Part shown: piece after piece, positions 56,801 through 59,410 of the stretch | Position numbering within the stretch: position 1 is the first letter of the stretch | How the letters are laid out: every line of letters starts with the position of its first letter | Source: Ochotona curzoniae | Taxonomy: Eukaryota; Chordata; Mammalia; Lagomorpha; Ochotonidae | NCBI RefSeq assembly: GCF_017591425.1 | Contig: NW_024464918.1 | Span: forward strand, 12,832,001 to 12,896,000 | DNA: 64,000 nucleotides | Reading direction: 5' to 3' | Translations under genes and position numbers: made by a program | The notes under the pieces: generated by a model | Seen by the model: only the letters and a program-made list of their open reading frames with translations | Database searches by the model: none | Told to the model about the DNA's origin: nothing

Positions 56801-58388
56801 ATTGCCTGTCCTGGAAATCCAATTGCTGAGGCTAGTTTTATGAATTTGTTTCCTTTTTCTCTTCTCCTGGTGGCACACACTGGCACAAAAGTTACCACAC
56901 GTGCATTAAAACTAAGTGGGGGCAATATTTTGTATGGCTGTTAAGAAACCTTTTGGGGTGGAGGCAGGCCTGATGCAATGGCTCAATTGGTTAATCCTCC
57001 ACCTGCAAGTGCTGGGATCCCATTTAGGTCCGGTTTGTGTCCCAGCTGTTCCATTTTCCATCTAACTCCTTGCTTAAGGCCCGGGAAAGCAGTGGAGGTC
57101 GGCCCAAAGCCTTGAGACCCTGCACCTGCGTGGAGACCTGGAAGAAACTCCTGGCTTCTGATGGGCTCAGCTCTAGTTGTTGCAGCCTTATAGGGAGTGA
57201 ATCAGCGGATGGAAGATTTCTCTGTCTGTAAATCAACCATTCCAAAAAAATGGAAAAAAAAAAAAAAAAAAGGAAGCTGACGTTTAGGAAGTCTGCATCC
57301 CATACTGGATGACCTGGATTAAAATCCACCGTTAGGTAGAACGTAATGGTGTCAGTTCTTGGGTTCCTGACACTCATGTGGAAACCTGAACTCAGTTCCA
57401 GGTTCTTGGTTCCTGCCCAGCCCCAGGTATGGGCATTTGGAGAATAAACTAGCAGAGGGAAGAGCTGACTCTCTGCCTTTTGACTAAAATAATAGCATGC
57501 CAACTGATAATAAAAAGAACTGAAGGGAGATAAAGAGTGGGTACTCCTCCTAAGAGTGCAGGCTCCTGGCTCCCCCGGGCTGCGCCCAGCCATCCTGGCC
57601 ATCTGGGAAGTGAACCAGAGGACAGATCTTCCACTATCTTTCCTTTTCTGTGACTCTTTGAAACAAAGCAAGTCTTCAAAAAAGTCTACTTTGAAACATA
57701 AAACACCTGAAATCCATACATACAGCTAAAAATACGTACATTTTTACTGCACTTTTGTGAAGACCCCATTTATGCACAGATTTTTTTTTTGCACCAAAAT
57801 AAAGTGACCAACCTGTCATGTGAGAATACGCTACAGGTTCCTGAAGTTCAAGATGAACAAACAAATTTAAATTCACAGAAAACAAACAAGAGGCAATTTC
57901 TCGGCTGAGCAAACACAAGCAACGATTCCCTATGATGGTCGCGATTCCTTCACACCCACCAGAACCAAAGCAACAGCAACACAACGGGGCAGCCGGGCAG
58001 TCCGTCATACAGCACCAACTGTACACGCTCACTTTAGCAGAGGCTTAAGGTGTTGACTGTAAACAAAACTGCTTACCTGCTTCTCTTCGTCTGGCATGTT
58101 CTTTTCCAGTTCTATGAGGTATTCTTCATCCAGCTCGGGGGGAGCCTCGTCGGCGGGCTTGTCCTCCATCCTCACCCCTCCCAGCTCCCCGTCTTCGAAG
58201 GAGGCACTGCAGTCATGGAAGCACTCCTCCTCCTGCTCCTCGCCTTCCAGCAGCCGCTGGCTGTTCGCACTCTCCCCTCTGGGAGCAGGAGCTGGAGGGC
58301 CGGCACACTCCACTTCCTGGGGGTCTGTGACCTTCAACCCCCTGAGCAGATCTGCGGGTCCTTCACAGCCCTCGGACTTCTCCCCCAT
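8674..58388 (-). CDS. TTC1: TTC1, tetratricopeptide repeat protein 1 (spliced, 7 coding exons)
   Basis: Coding exons on the minus strand are 58388-58077, 30165-30105, 28243-28131, 24382-24346, 21200-21052, 17687-17633 and 8807-8674. They join in frame to 286 residues; human TTC1 is about 292. Residues 1-104 are an acidic, probably disordered region ending in [19 protein letters not shown]. Three TPR units follow at about 110-143, 149-182 and 181-214, then a basic helix (about 224-243) and the conserved tail ending [13 protein letters not shown] repeats form helix-turn-helix scaffolds for protein binding. From the literature, TTC1 (TPR1) is a cytosolic adaptor reported to bind Ras, G-alpha-16, neurofibromin's GAP-related domain and Hsp70/Hsp90-type chaperones. 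There is no signal peptide or membrane segment. No frameshift or stop is present, so the gene looks intact. Identification rests on near-identity of the TPR and C-terminal exons to the human protein as I remember it. Confidence 0.97.
8969..10365 (+). other. Candidate terminal exon on the plus strand (possibly PWWP2A alternative 3' end)
   Basis: A long pyrimidine tract with TTGCAG ends at 8968, a strong plus-strand 3' splice site. A canonical AATAAA follows at 10342-10347. The whole 1.4 kb between them is free of the SINEs that crowd the neighbourhood. In human, as I recall the 5q33 map, PWWP2A lies tail-to-tail with TTC1 and its longest transcripts run into TTC1. In one frame the exon opens ATGGCTTCCAGTGG and stays open to about 9189 (73 codons); in another it stops after nine codons. 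The identity of the gene is inference from synteny only. No PWWP-domain coding sequence was found in the window. Confidence 0.4.
10342..10347 (+). terminator. Plus-strand AATAAA ending the candidate exon
   Basis: Canonical hexamer about 1.37 kb after the 8968 splice acceptor, just before the SINE/retroposon complex at 10.48 kb. Meaningful only if the plus-strand exon is real. Confidence 0.35.
10484..11022 (-). repeat. C-SINE, minus, interrupted by a retroposon
   Basis: The reversed SINE tail appears at 10484-10497 and again from 10749. Its body (ggttcacttccaaagtgg ... gctgagccaatccc ... gccactaggccacc) runs to 11022. The 14-base aaaagatttattta is duplicated at 10484-10497 and 10749-10762, so this SINE was in place before the retroposon arrived. 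Confidence 0.8.
10498..10748 (+). mobile_element. Unnamed 251-bp retroposon with 14-bp target-site duplication
   Basis: Inserted in the tail of a C-SINE and bounded by identical 14-mers. Contains gatggactcccaaagaaact, a ttatgaagaactatac block, a G-rich block (gtgggaggtgggggaacttg), cctatggaactgtatcataa and an A-rich 3' tail. The tail and duplication imply L1-type target-primed insertion, probably 5'-truncated. Not part of any family I can name; a second copy is at about 14640. Confidence 0.7.
11096..11284 (+). mobile_element. Mariner-like MITE with terminal inverted repeats
   Basis: About 189 bp. The left end ttcaaaaagtttgtggaaa and right end ttataaacttttgaagta are imperfect inverted repeats; the outer sequence fits TA target duplication. 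No coding capacity. Most complete copy of the family in this window. Confidence 0.65.
11585..11844 (+). repeat. C-SINE, plus, 3'-shortened
   Basis: ggggcaagtgctatggcgtagcag head, ggttctagtcccagctgctc B-box region, catctggggagtgaatcagc. It is interrupted by the next SINE immediately downstream. Confidence 0.75.
11845..12140 (+). repeat. C-SINE, plus, directly abutting the previous one
   Basis: Second head (aaggcccctgcatagtggctc) starts where the preceding SINE loses its 3' end. It carries gatcccatatgggcgcc, cccatccagctccctgctt and the tctgcctttcatttccaata tail. Confidence 0.8.
12160..12195. repeat. CA-rich microsatellite
   Basis: Interrupted (AC)n run followed by poly(A), just 3' of a SINE tail. 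Confidence 0.8.
12671..12980 (-). repeat. C-SINE, minus
   Basis: Poly(T) and caaagattta tail, ccactggttcactccccaag, acccatatgggacccc region and reversed head at the right edge. Confidence 0.85.
13700..14170 (+). mobile_element. LINE-1 3' end, plus (decayed)
   Basis: Contains the late ORF2/3' UTR hallmark gtggtagataaacactatgg, aatactattcagccataac, aatggttccagctgg and the 3' UTR stretch ctgtcatggtacctttacat. Frames are broken. It is followed by a young SINE. Confidence 0.75.
14248..14580 (+). repeat. Young C-SINE, plus
   Basis: Near-consensus: ggcggcgtggcctagttgct head, gaggacggcccaaagcc, ggacggaagatcttcc and ataaaaataaataaatctt tail with pure A10. One of the least diverged copies here. Confidence 0.9.
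14640..14760 (+). mobile_element. Second copy of the unnamed retroposon (decayed)
   Basis: Shares with the 10.5-kb element the order ttatgaaggactacacca, tagtaaaatggggaaaat, a G-rich gggggtgggagtttggg block and aaatcccag followed by an A-rich end. More diverged; boundaries approximate. Confidence 0.5.
16132..16166. repeat. A-rich (AAAAAC)n tract
   Basis: Simple repeat caaaaacaaaaacaaaa; probably the decayed tail of a retroposon. Confidence 0.6.
16270..16592 (+). repeat. C-SINE, plus
   Basis: ggcccaggatgatagccttg head, gggatcccatatgggcactg, agttgaggacggcccaaagc and aataaataaataaaaatttt tail. Confidence 0.9.
17633..17687 (-). CDS. TTC1: TTC1 exon 7 (basic/acidic linker helix)
   Basis: 55-nt exon encoding [18 protein letters not shown] plus the first base of Gly243. 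Acceptor CCCTTCAG, donor TTGG|GTAAGT (near consensus). The charged heptad-like helix links the TPR array to the C-terminal tail. Human has Glu where this has Ala in LKAEML, as I remember it. Confidence 0.95.
18310..18460 (+). repeat. 3' part of a decayed C-SINE, plus
   Basis: ggctgcagccacttggggag, cagatgaaacatctc and an A14 tail remain; the 5' half is not recognisable. Confidence 0.45.
18533..18680 (+). repeat. Internally deleted C-SINE, plus
   Basis: Head cccagcactgtggcatgctg joins directly to gccagcagagggaagctgtc and the CT-rich 3' end; roughly half the element is missing. Confidence 0.65.
18688..19012 (-). repeat. C-SINE, minus
   Basis: Reversed tail gaagatttattttattgtaa, cactggttcactctcc and a closing cactacgccattgcaccagg. 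Lies head-on to the deleted SINE just upstream. A 50-bp scrap of another minus SINE follows at 19078-19125. Confidence 0.85.
19888..20100 (-). repeat. Old C-SINE, minus, partial
   Basis: tttttatttatctgaaaggc, a GA-rich run, and aatcttccattcactggctt; decays before the head. Confidence 0.65.
20218..20435 (+). repeat. C-SINE, plus, internally deleted
   Basis: gggccagtgctgtggtatag head joins straight to ccacgagtcttgggccccag; the segment that normally holds the B box is lost. The 3' end ctctgtctctccttctctc is kept. Confidence 0.75.
20655..20936 (-). repeat. Old C-SINE, minus
   Basis: gattgatttagttgaaaggc tail, GA-rich run, cagggctgggccaagcagaa and a decayed head ending near cacgtgcctgccc. Confidence 0.65.
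21052..21200 (-). CDS. TTC1: TTC1 exon 6 (TPR3)
   Basis: 149-nt exon with TTACAG acceptor and ATG|GTAAAT donor, completing Ala175 and encoding residues 176-224. It contains the whole third [23 protein letters not shown], then [12 protein letters not shown]. The typical Ala/Leu/Tyr/Pro positions are kept. It ends ...HQAREACM at a codon boundary. Confidence 0.96.
21577..21826 (+). repeat. C-SINE, plus, with 11-bp target duplication
   Basis: Flanked by aaactgcctgt at 21566-21576 and 21827-21837. Head gagcccagtacagtagccta; about 60 bp is missing before the ccaataaaataaataaat tail. It lies about 380 bp upstream (gene sense) of TTC1 exon 6. Confidence 0.85.
22480..23000 (+). repeat. Ancient interspersed repeat (LINE-type), plus
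   Basis: Order of motifs (gcagacaaggtcttgctctt, gaagcttaatgc, gttggagatgagaagagag, ctctggctgcagtggg, gatcagttgggaggttgctg) matches a repeat common in many placental genomes whose family name I cannot fix by eye. Confidence 0.5.
23365..23640 (-). repeat. Old C-SINE, minus
   Basis: gaagtcctattcactggcta, gcaacacctagggctggtcc and a decayed head at the right edge; immediately adjoins an opposite-strand SINE. Confidence 0.65.
23643..23930 (+). repeat. Old C-SINE, plus
   Basis: gggttaagcttctgtctgtg head, gatccagctccctgctcatg and gtctttcaaataaatgaac tail. With the previous element it forms a head-to-head inverted pair. Confidence 0.7.
23965..24015. repeat. CA-rich microsatellite
   Basis: (CATA)n grading into (CACA)n with CAGA interruptions. 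Confidence 0.85.
24346..24382 (-). CDS. TTC1: TTC1 exon 5 (37-nt microexon-size exon)
   Basis: Encodes [12 protein letters not shown] plus the first base of Ala175, between TTTCTAG and GTACCA. The donor is weaker than the others (AAAG|GTACC). At 37 nt this is the smallest exon of the gene; skipping it would shift the frame. It carries most of TPR2 helix B ([12 protein letters not shown] when joined to exon 6). Confidence 0.94.
24690..24732. repeat. (AAC)n-rich simple repeat
   Basis: aaacaaaaacaaaaacaaca followed by gcaacaacaaaaaa; probably a degenerate A-rich tail. Confidence 0.6.
24785..24955 (+). repeat. MIR-type SINE remnant
   Basis: ttctggtcccagccctgaca, then ctaccttccttctcaa, cagttgcttatctaaaaaat follows the classic MIR order (ordinary-trait box, 'cctcagtttcctcatctgtaaaatg' core) after heavy mutation. 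Confidence 0.55.
25069..25184 (-). mobile_element. Mariner-like MITE copy, minus
   Basis: Reading the minus strand gives agaaaaatggaattcagaaa, then aaataagttcattttcatg and a terminal atgaactttttaaag. The same internal order as the other copies. Confidence 0.5.
25508..25645 (+). repeat. C-SINE, plus, 5' half only
   Basis: atcagcctcgtggcataaat head, gctggcatcccacatgggca and tgatccagctgcctgctaac; ends near agcagcagc. Confidence 0.65.
26007..26300 (+). repeat. C-SINE, plus
   Basis: ggagcctggcatggtggcaa head, catcccatatggctactgg, gaggccatttggggggtgaa and A-rich tail. A 156-codon antisense ORF crossing it is spurious. Confidence 0.8.
26945..27238 (-). repeat. C-SINE, minus
   Basis: ttaagatttatttattttta tail, ccatctgctggttcactccc, tcgactgcttccccagg and a well-kept head. 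A 38-bp plus-strand head fragment lies at 27333-27370. Confidence 0.88.
28131..28243 (-). CDS. TTC1: TTC1 exon 4 (TPR1 helix B, TPR2 helix A)
   Basis: 113-nt exon encoding Tyr126-Gln162. The core reads [18 protein letters not shown], then [14 protein letters not shown]. It has a CTCAG acceptor and a CAG|GTATGG donor. It completes TPR1 (small residues Ala/Ser at the helix-packing positions and the closing Pro) and begins TPR2 ([10 protein letters not shown]). Phase 1 in, 0 out. Confidence 0.96.
28244..30104 (-). other. TTC1 intron 3
   Basis: About 1.86 kb. It holds one old minus-strand SINE (29272-29555). The rest (28250-29270, 29560-30100) is unique sequence in which I see no gene. Confidence 0.85.
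29272..29555 (-). repeat. Old C-SINE, minus
   Basis: ttcatttatttgaaatggag tail, ggcttccatctgcaggtaca, accactgggctgggccac and gcattagcaggaggcc; diverged. Confidence 0.65.
30105..30165 (-). CDS. TTC1: TTC1 exon 3
   Basis: 61-nt exon between TTTCAG and GTAAGA-type sites, encoding [20 protein letters not shown] plus the first base of Asp125. It opens the first TPR (helix A, with the canonical [13 protein letters not shown] pattern). Too short to be seen as an ORF; found from the expected TTC1 sequence. Phase 0 in, phase 1 out, matching both neighbours. Confidence 0.95.
30252..30515 (+). repeat. C-SINE, plus
   Basis: gtggctggcattatgatgta head, gctgctccacttccaatcca and gccatttggggagtgagcc; begins about 90 bp from TTC1 exon 3. 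Confidence 0.75.
30545..30850 (-). repeat. C-SINE, minus
   Basis: ttacttccatttattcaaaa tail, cacccactagttcaggcccc, then agctctccaccatgagtgat and a head ending cacaatgcctaccc. Opposite orientation to the SINE 30 bp away. Confidence 0.7.
30873..31248 (+). mobile_element. Probable solitary LTR of an endogenous retrovirus
   Basis: About 376 bp running from TG to CA. It contains a gctaccacggtaaccgg block, a TATA-like tttaaaaat near 31063, a C/T-rich segment, AATAAA at 31176-31181 and a 3' part ctggtggtcagtgaatctaa. The base after the CA begins tttggc, like a gammaretroviral primer-binding region. No gag, pol or env remains. A 63-codon ORF inside is chance. The family is not identified. Confidence 0.5.
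31393..31635 (-). repeat. Decayed C-SINE, minus
   Basis: tcccatctgctggctcactt, cagctaaggctgggctgtta and a degenerate head near 31630. Confidence 0.5.
33293..33560 (-). repeat. Old C-SINE, minus
   Basis: ttaaatttatttgaaaggca tail and GA-rich run are clear; ctcaggaagccagagttgga and the head are decayed. Confidence 0.65.
34030..34340 (-). repeat. C-SINE, minus
   Basis: tttttaagatttatttgttt tail, ggaaaatcttccatccactg, actgctttcccaggccacaa and gctacagctctgggccc head; good match to the young subfamily. Confidence 0.88.
34690..34945 (+). repeat. Decayed C-SINE, plus
   Basis: ggttcaaatccttgctctgc (B box), gttgcggacatctggagagc, agcagatggtacacctgtac; ends in a CT-rich run before a short CA repeat. 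Confidence 0.6.
35572..35825 (+). repeat. Decayed C-SINE, plus
   Basis: ggggcagatgttcagcaaca head, cgtccaatccagcgtcctgt and accagcaaatggaagatctc remain. Confidence 0.6.
35848..36172 (-). repeat. C-SINE, minus
   Basis: tttaaaagatttatctattt tail, tcaactgctttcctaggtct, gccaccaggctactgtgccg head. First of two adjacent copies in the same orientation. Confidence 0.85.
36180..36508 (-). repeat. Young C-SINE, minus
   Basis: Near-consensus: poly(T), aagatttatttatttttatt, gaagatcttctgtccaatgg, gggagctagacgggaagcg, head cactacactatcacacctgg. Confidence 0.9.
36525..37458 (-). repeat. C-SINE, minus, split in two scraps
   Basis: The tail (aaagatttatttattg, up to about 36562) and the head (gcgaagactttagccact, 37388-37458) of a minus SINE lie 820 bp apart with a foreign GC-rich segment between. 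About 200 bp of SINE body is missing. Confidence 0.55.
36565..37385. other. GC-rich segment between two SINE scraps
   Basis: Left part AT-rich, right part (36980-37350) GC-rich with many CCAGGTC/GGGCC motifs. It resembles no repeat or gene I know. A 133-codon minus-strand ORF (36898-37299) is rich in Pro but has no recognisable domain. Confidence 0.3.
37660..37930 (+). repeat. Decayed C-SINE, plus
   Basis: cgtgcgtggtgcagctatta head, gggagtcctggcatcacgtg, then gattccaggatttggtctgg; a very old copy. Confidence 0.5.
38200..38600 (+). mobile_element. Ancient LINE-1 3' end, plus
   Basis: gggtgagccttgagaacata, tgcttagtgaaataagg, then taatggtaatgattgttcag and ctaaactgcacatttaaaaa, the order found at the 3' ends of old L1M elements. 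Confidence 0.6.
38775..39340 (+). mobile_element. LINE-1 ORF2 end and 3' UTR, plus
   Basis: gttggtgggaatgtcaacta, accactatggaagtccatga, agatgagtggataaagaaac, gaaataagccaggcccaaga: the last part of L1 ORF2 and the 3' UTR, with broken frames. Likely continues at 39995-40090 beyond two SINE insertions. Confidence 0.75.
39346..39642 (-). repeat. C-SINE, minus, inside L1
   Basis: ggattatttgttttccttta tail, gtccactgattcgctcccca, ctccattgctttcccagg and ccactaggcttccgtgctgg head. Inserted in the LINE-1 3' region. Confidence 0.85.
39682..39993 (-). repeat. C-SINE, minus, inside L1
   Basis: tttaatttatttttattgga tail, gaggaagatcttctatccga, gcccatatgggatcccagcg and gctatcacaccgggccct head. Second insertion in the same LINE. 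Confidence 0.88.
39995..40095 (+). mobile_element. LINE-1 3' UTR remnant, plus
   Basis: ctcctctacttgccatgttg and gtgatgcatttacatatcag parallel the LINE-1 3' UTR at 14100-14150, so this is probably the end of the 38.8-kb element. Confidence 0.55.
40240..40880 (+). mobile_element. Ancient LINE-1 ORF2 end, plus
   Basis: ggtgaggctgtgggaactcc, gctgctgggagtgtaaactg, ccaaacaatcccgcttgtag and gatgcttgtaacgcactgc follow the L1 ORF2 C-terminal region in order; heavily mutated. Confidence 0.6.
41190..41560 (+). repeat. Ancient interspersed repeat, family uncertain
   Basis: caagaaaaaactgaagcatt, aggagatatgaaagttaaac, attgaactagattctg and atttatttcctggttttgat recall the 3' end of a repeat common across placentals (LINE- or DNA-transposon-derived). 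Confidence 0.4.
41598..41925 (+). repeat. Young C-SINE, plus, with target duplication
   Basis: Flanked by atccatcttt at 41588-41597 and 41926-41935. Near-consensus body (gtcgaggacggcccaaagcc, ggacggaagatcttcctctc) and aataaaaataaatgaatctt tail. Confidence 0.93.
41960..42950 (+). other. Segment upstream of the LINE-1, possibly its 5' UTR
   Basis: Moderately GC-rich (42150-42900), directly preceding LINE-1 ORF1-derived sequence in the same orientation, which is where an L1 5' UTR would be. I cannot match it by eye; several short ORFs on both strands look like chance. Confidence 0.35.
42950..46640 (+). mobile_element. LINE-1 element, plus, internally deleted and dead
   Basis: In order: an ORF1 C-terminal/inter-ORF region (43020-43615, with ctgaaaggaatttgccatca); the ORF2 endonuclease start (ctccaatcaaaagacacaga, 43660); the GDFN endonuclease motif (ggagatttcaatgcc, about 43962); then an abrupt jump near 44320 that removes roughly 1 kb; the reverse-transcriptase region (44330-45130) with Phe-Ala-Asp-Asp at 44923-44934; the C-terminal part; and a 3' UTR to about 46640. 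Many stops and frameshifts; longest open stretch about 80 codons. Not capable of encoding active proteins. Confidence 0.85.
45908..45945. repeat. (CAAAA)n tract
   Basis: caaaacaaaacaaaacaaag within the LINE-1; an expansion inside the element. Confidence 0.75.
46712..47012 (-). repeat. C-SINE, minus
   Basis: ttcatttatttttttaatgg tail, ccatctactggttcactccc, cctcgactgctttcccaggc, gctaccgcgccaggct head. Confidence 0.88.
47044..47072. repeat. (GA)n/(GAAA)n microsatellite
   Basis: gagagagagagagagaaaga followed by aagaaa. Confidence 0.8.
47178..47480 (+). repeat. C-SINE, plus, older subfamily
   Basis: gctgactccatggtgtagca head, ctccactttagatacaatcc, gaaccagcagatgcaac and ctgcctttcaaataaaaata tail. 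Confidence 0.75.
47640..47847 (-). repeat. C-SINE, minus, lacking its 3' end
   Basis: Starts within the body (gagccaggagccaggaactt) and runs to an excellent head (gctaggccacgctgccgggc). The tail third is absent, which is unusual because retroposons normally lose the 5' end. Confidence 0.85.
47990..48075 (+). repeat. MIR/L2-like scrap
   Basis: gagtacttactgtgtgtcac, then gctttacatgcatcaattca, typical of ancient mammalian-wide repeats. Confidence 0.5.
48103..48433 (-). repeat. Young C-SINE, minus, with 14-bp target duplication
   Basis: tgaattatgctttt occurs at 48089-48102 and 48434-48447. Body is close to consensus including gaagatcttccatccgatgg and gccgctaggccatgccgccg. Confidence 0.95.
48460..48640 (-). 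repeat. Old C-SINE, minus, tail-side part
   Basis: tttactttatttaaaaggaa, gttccatctactgatttata, gcaagggttagattgggctg; ends before the head where the ~60-bp-unit element begins. Confidence 0.55.
48645..50420 (+). mobile_element. Unrecognised retroposon built of degenerate ~60-bp units (copy A)
   Basis: From about 48700 to 49800 the sequence is a chain of diverged tandem units; successive unit landmarks (gctactat, gctactgt, catagcatct) fall at about 49123, 49183 and 49242. The unit consensus is roughly gctgcagcacccaccagcac followed by atgcaagagccagggctggg. A non-repetitive 3' part follows (ggggactccccaactggacc ... gtgccatgtcac ... cctctaccattcccact), then AATAAA at 50392-50397 and an A-rich end. 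The signal and tail mark a retroposon on the plus strand. ORFs up to 135 codons inside show no known domain. Confidence 0.6.
50426..50760 (+). repeat. C-SINE, plus
   Basis: ggctggtgtgatgccacagt head, gcatccaatatgggcaccag, aaccagcagattgatgcaag and tgcctttcaagtaaaaataa tail. It begins directly after the tail of retroposon copy A. Confidence 0.82.
50872..51200 (+). repeat. C-SINE, plus
   Basis: gggcacagcatgatgactgt head, accgggatcccatatgggca, gaggatggcccaacgctttg and aaaataaaataaatctct tail. Confidence 0.87.
51862..52172 (-). repeat. Old C-SINE, minus
   Basis: aatgcttacttgaaaggcac tail, GA-rich run, taacagctgggcctggctag, gagcagggagctggactgga. Confidence 0.7.
52355..52575 (-). repeat. Decayed C-SINE, minus
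   Basis: ctttatttgaaacacacaca tail, cgttcactccccagatgc, ttggctggcagggaccaaag; the head is degraded. Confidence 0.6.
53108..53755 (+). repeat. Old C-SINE, plus, split by a younger SINE
   Basis: 5' part 53108-53203 (gcggccttgtagctcagcac ... cccagctgttgtacc); 3' part resumes at about 53536 (ctacttcctacgcattcact, cagcagatgcaagcttgctc) and ends in poly(T)/A-rich sequence. The two parts are collinear with one older SINE. Confidence 0.8.
53204..53535 (-). repeat. Young C-SINE, minus, nested in an older SINE
   Basis: Bounded by ctgttgtacctctt (53190-53203) and ctgttctacttcct (53536-53549), a 14-bp target duplication with two differences. Full-length, good consensus match. Confidence 0.9.
53937..54190 (+). 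repeat. C-SINE, plus, B-box region deleted
   Basis: actggcatggtgacatagca head, ctccaggtccagttccctgc, ttgggaccctgctcccagg, tttccaattaaataaataaa tail. Confidence 0.8.
54388..54615 (+). repeat. Old C-SINE, plus, 3' end lost
   Basis: ggggccagcactgtggtaca head, ttccaatccagctctttttt, tgctacccacatgggagatc; ends near 54615. Confidence 0.7.
54690..54870 (+). repeat. Ancient interspersed repeat, family uncertain
   Basis: cattgaaacctaatatccaa followed by ggtggtattaaggggcggg matches a phrase common to an old placental repeat; remainder decayed. Confidence 0.4.
55636..55958 (+). repeat. Young C-SINE, plus
   Basis: Among the best consensus matches: ggcctggcggcgtggcctag head, cgggatcccatatgggcacc, agtcgaagacggcccaaagc, ataaataaataaatctt. 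aaacaaaacaa occurs on both sides, but the flank is simple sequence, so the duplication is uncertain. Confidence 0.93.
55980..56180 (-). repeat. Old C-SINE, minus, partial
   Basis: cacttgagaggcagagaaac, tcctatctcctggttcacgc, cccacatggggagccagaat; head missing. Confidence 0.6.
56183..56475 (-). repeat. Old C-SINE, minus
   Basis: tttatttgtctgaaaaagtc tail, ggtcactcccagggcgtcag, ggccttctgctgctgttttg, tctgactgttaggccaatc head. Confidence 0.65.
56517..56800 (-). repeat. Decayed C-SINE, minus
   Basis: ttaattatttgaaagctaaa tail, acctgagccagcacctgctg, agagagctggaccagaagca and a poor head. Third of a same-orientation SINE run (55.98-56.8 kb). Confidence 0.6.
56966..57270 (+). repeat. C-SINE, plus
   Basis: ggcctgatgcaatggctcaa head, gctgggatcccatttaggtc, gcggatggaagatttctctg, ending in A18. 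Confidence 0.85.
57275..57680 (+). repeat. Decayed C-SINE sequence, plus, one or two pieces
   Basis: tctgcatcccatactggatg, ccaggttcttggttcctgcc and agcagagggaagagctgact belong to one copy ending near 57490; ccatctgggaagtgaaccag (57600) marks a second 3' fragment. A 215-codon antisense ORF crossing this region is not a gene. Confidence 0.55.
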
Positions 58389-58421
58389 GCTGTGGTCAGG
58401 GCGGGAGGCGGAGCTGAAGGC
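58077..58421 (-). CDS. TTC1: TTC1 exon 2 (start codon, acidic N-terminal region)
   Basis: The exon begins at 58421 after a pyrimidine-rich tract and TAG acceptor, carries 33 nt of 5' UTR, and starts translation at ATG 58388-58386. The start context is good (A at -3, G at +4), and the protein begins [20 protein letters not shown] as expected for TTC1. Coding part 312 nt, residues 1-104, ending on a codon boundary before GTAAGC. The segment is rich in Glu/Asp and contains [13 protein letters not shown], a conserved TTC1 signature. It is a few residues shorter than human in the variable acidic linker. A second AG eight bases inside the exon (TTCAG) could serve as an alternative acceptor without changing the protein. 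Confidence 0.95.
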
Positions 58422-59351
58422 CTAGGAAAGGAAAAGGCATCTGCTGTCCCGTGATACTGACACCGAGAGAAATACTGCGTTTCACGCTCTGAACAAACCT
58501 CTGCATTAGAGCCCCAAACGTATAAATTCCTTTCGTGGAAAGTCGGCATATTCACATAGGGTTGCACAGCCCTACCAATAATATCAAACCACTTCTTAAC
58601 TGCTGACTCCTTTCCTGGTTACATGAGGTAACCAAACTTAACCCTTCCACGTTTTTCACTGGCTCACGTTTCGTCAGGGTAGCAGCACCCAGGCACAAGC
58701 TCAGCAAGCAGAAAAACGCAGCAGTTCTCCATCTTTCATCACAAATCATGAACGAAATCACAAACCACGGGCCGCCTTACTAACACCGTCCTCCAGGAAG
58801 CCCTAAAATAAGCTTCTGGTGCGACCAAAACCGTGGTCATTATCTGCAATCCCAACGAGCGTGGCCCGCGCAGCCCGGAGGAGGAAAGGCAGCCAGGTGA
58901 CCCTAATGGAGGCAGGCGAGGGTGGCCCTCCCGCCGCAGGTGCACAGCACGGGGCACACCTGGGGACGCTCTGATTTACGGGGCCGGCGCCCCAAGTCCT
59001 GCCCTTTCCTTTCAGTTTCTGAAGTATCCCAGGCGACTCTAACATGCAGCCCACTGGGAAGCACCACTCTAGAAGCCGAGTCAGCTCGTCCGCAAGCCTG
59101 CCTTTCTGGTCACAGCGAAATCAAGCCCACGACCCTTGGGGAAGAAGGTCGTTCTAAGACCACTCGCAAAGAGGACCGTAACGCGAGGATTTCGCTTCCA
59201 CAACAATGTCTACTTTCCCTCCCAAGTCTAGAAGGCAAATGAGGGACCCGAGAACCCACGGTGAGGGAAGAGCCCCCTCGCGCTTCCCCGCTGACCGTCC
59301 CCTGGCTGCGCCCCACACCCGCCCAGCCTGCAAGCCCACGGCCGCACTCAC
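58422..59351 (-). other. TTC1 intron 1
   Basis: About 930 bp, repeat-free, partly CpG-rich. No further exon is evident; weak CAG|GT motifs near 58890 are not supported by anything else. Confidence 0.6.
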
Positions 59352-59410
59352 AAGCCCGCAGCTGCTCCGCTCTCCACCTTCCTACCCTCCGAGACCTTCT
59401 GCTTCCGCTC
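59352..59410 (-). other. TTC1: TTC1 exon 1 (non-coding, inferred)
   Basis: On the minus strand a near-consensus donor (CTT|GTGAGT; GT at 59351-59350) sits just downstream of promoter motifs and about 930 bp upstream of the exon 2 acceptor. I infer a short GC-rich 5' UTR exon ending at 59352. The 5' end is uncertain and could lie anywhere from about 59400 to 59570. No coding sequence is expected here. Confidence 0.6.

Larger units (their letters stand above)
30166..58076 (-). other. TTC1 intron 2 (about 27.9 kb)
   Basis: The largest intron, joining exon 2 (residue 104) to exon 3. Filled with SINEs, several plus-strand LINE-1 relics, a probable solitary LTR and a ~60-bp-unit retroposon, all listed separately. 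No internal exon with conserved coding sequence was seen. Stretches without recognised repeats are 31640-33290, 34345-34690, 34980-35570, 51210-51860, 52580-53100, 54900-55630 and 57690-58076; I see only unique or decayed sequence there. Confidence 0.85.

Noticed and set aside
57024..57671. 215-codon minus-strand ORF, the longest in the window
   Set aside because: It runs antisense through two C-SINE copies and intergenic A-rich sequence; the protein is SINE-derived and has no conserved domain.
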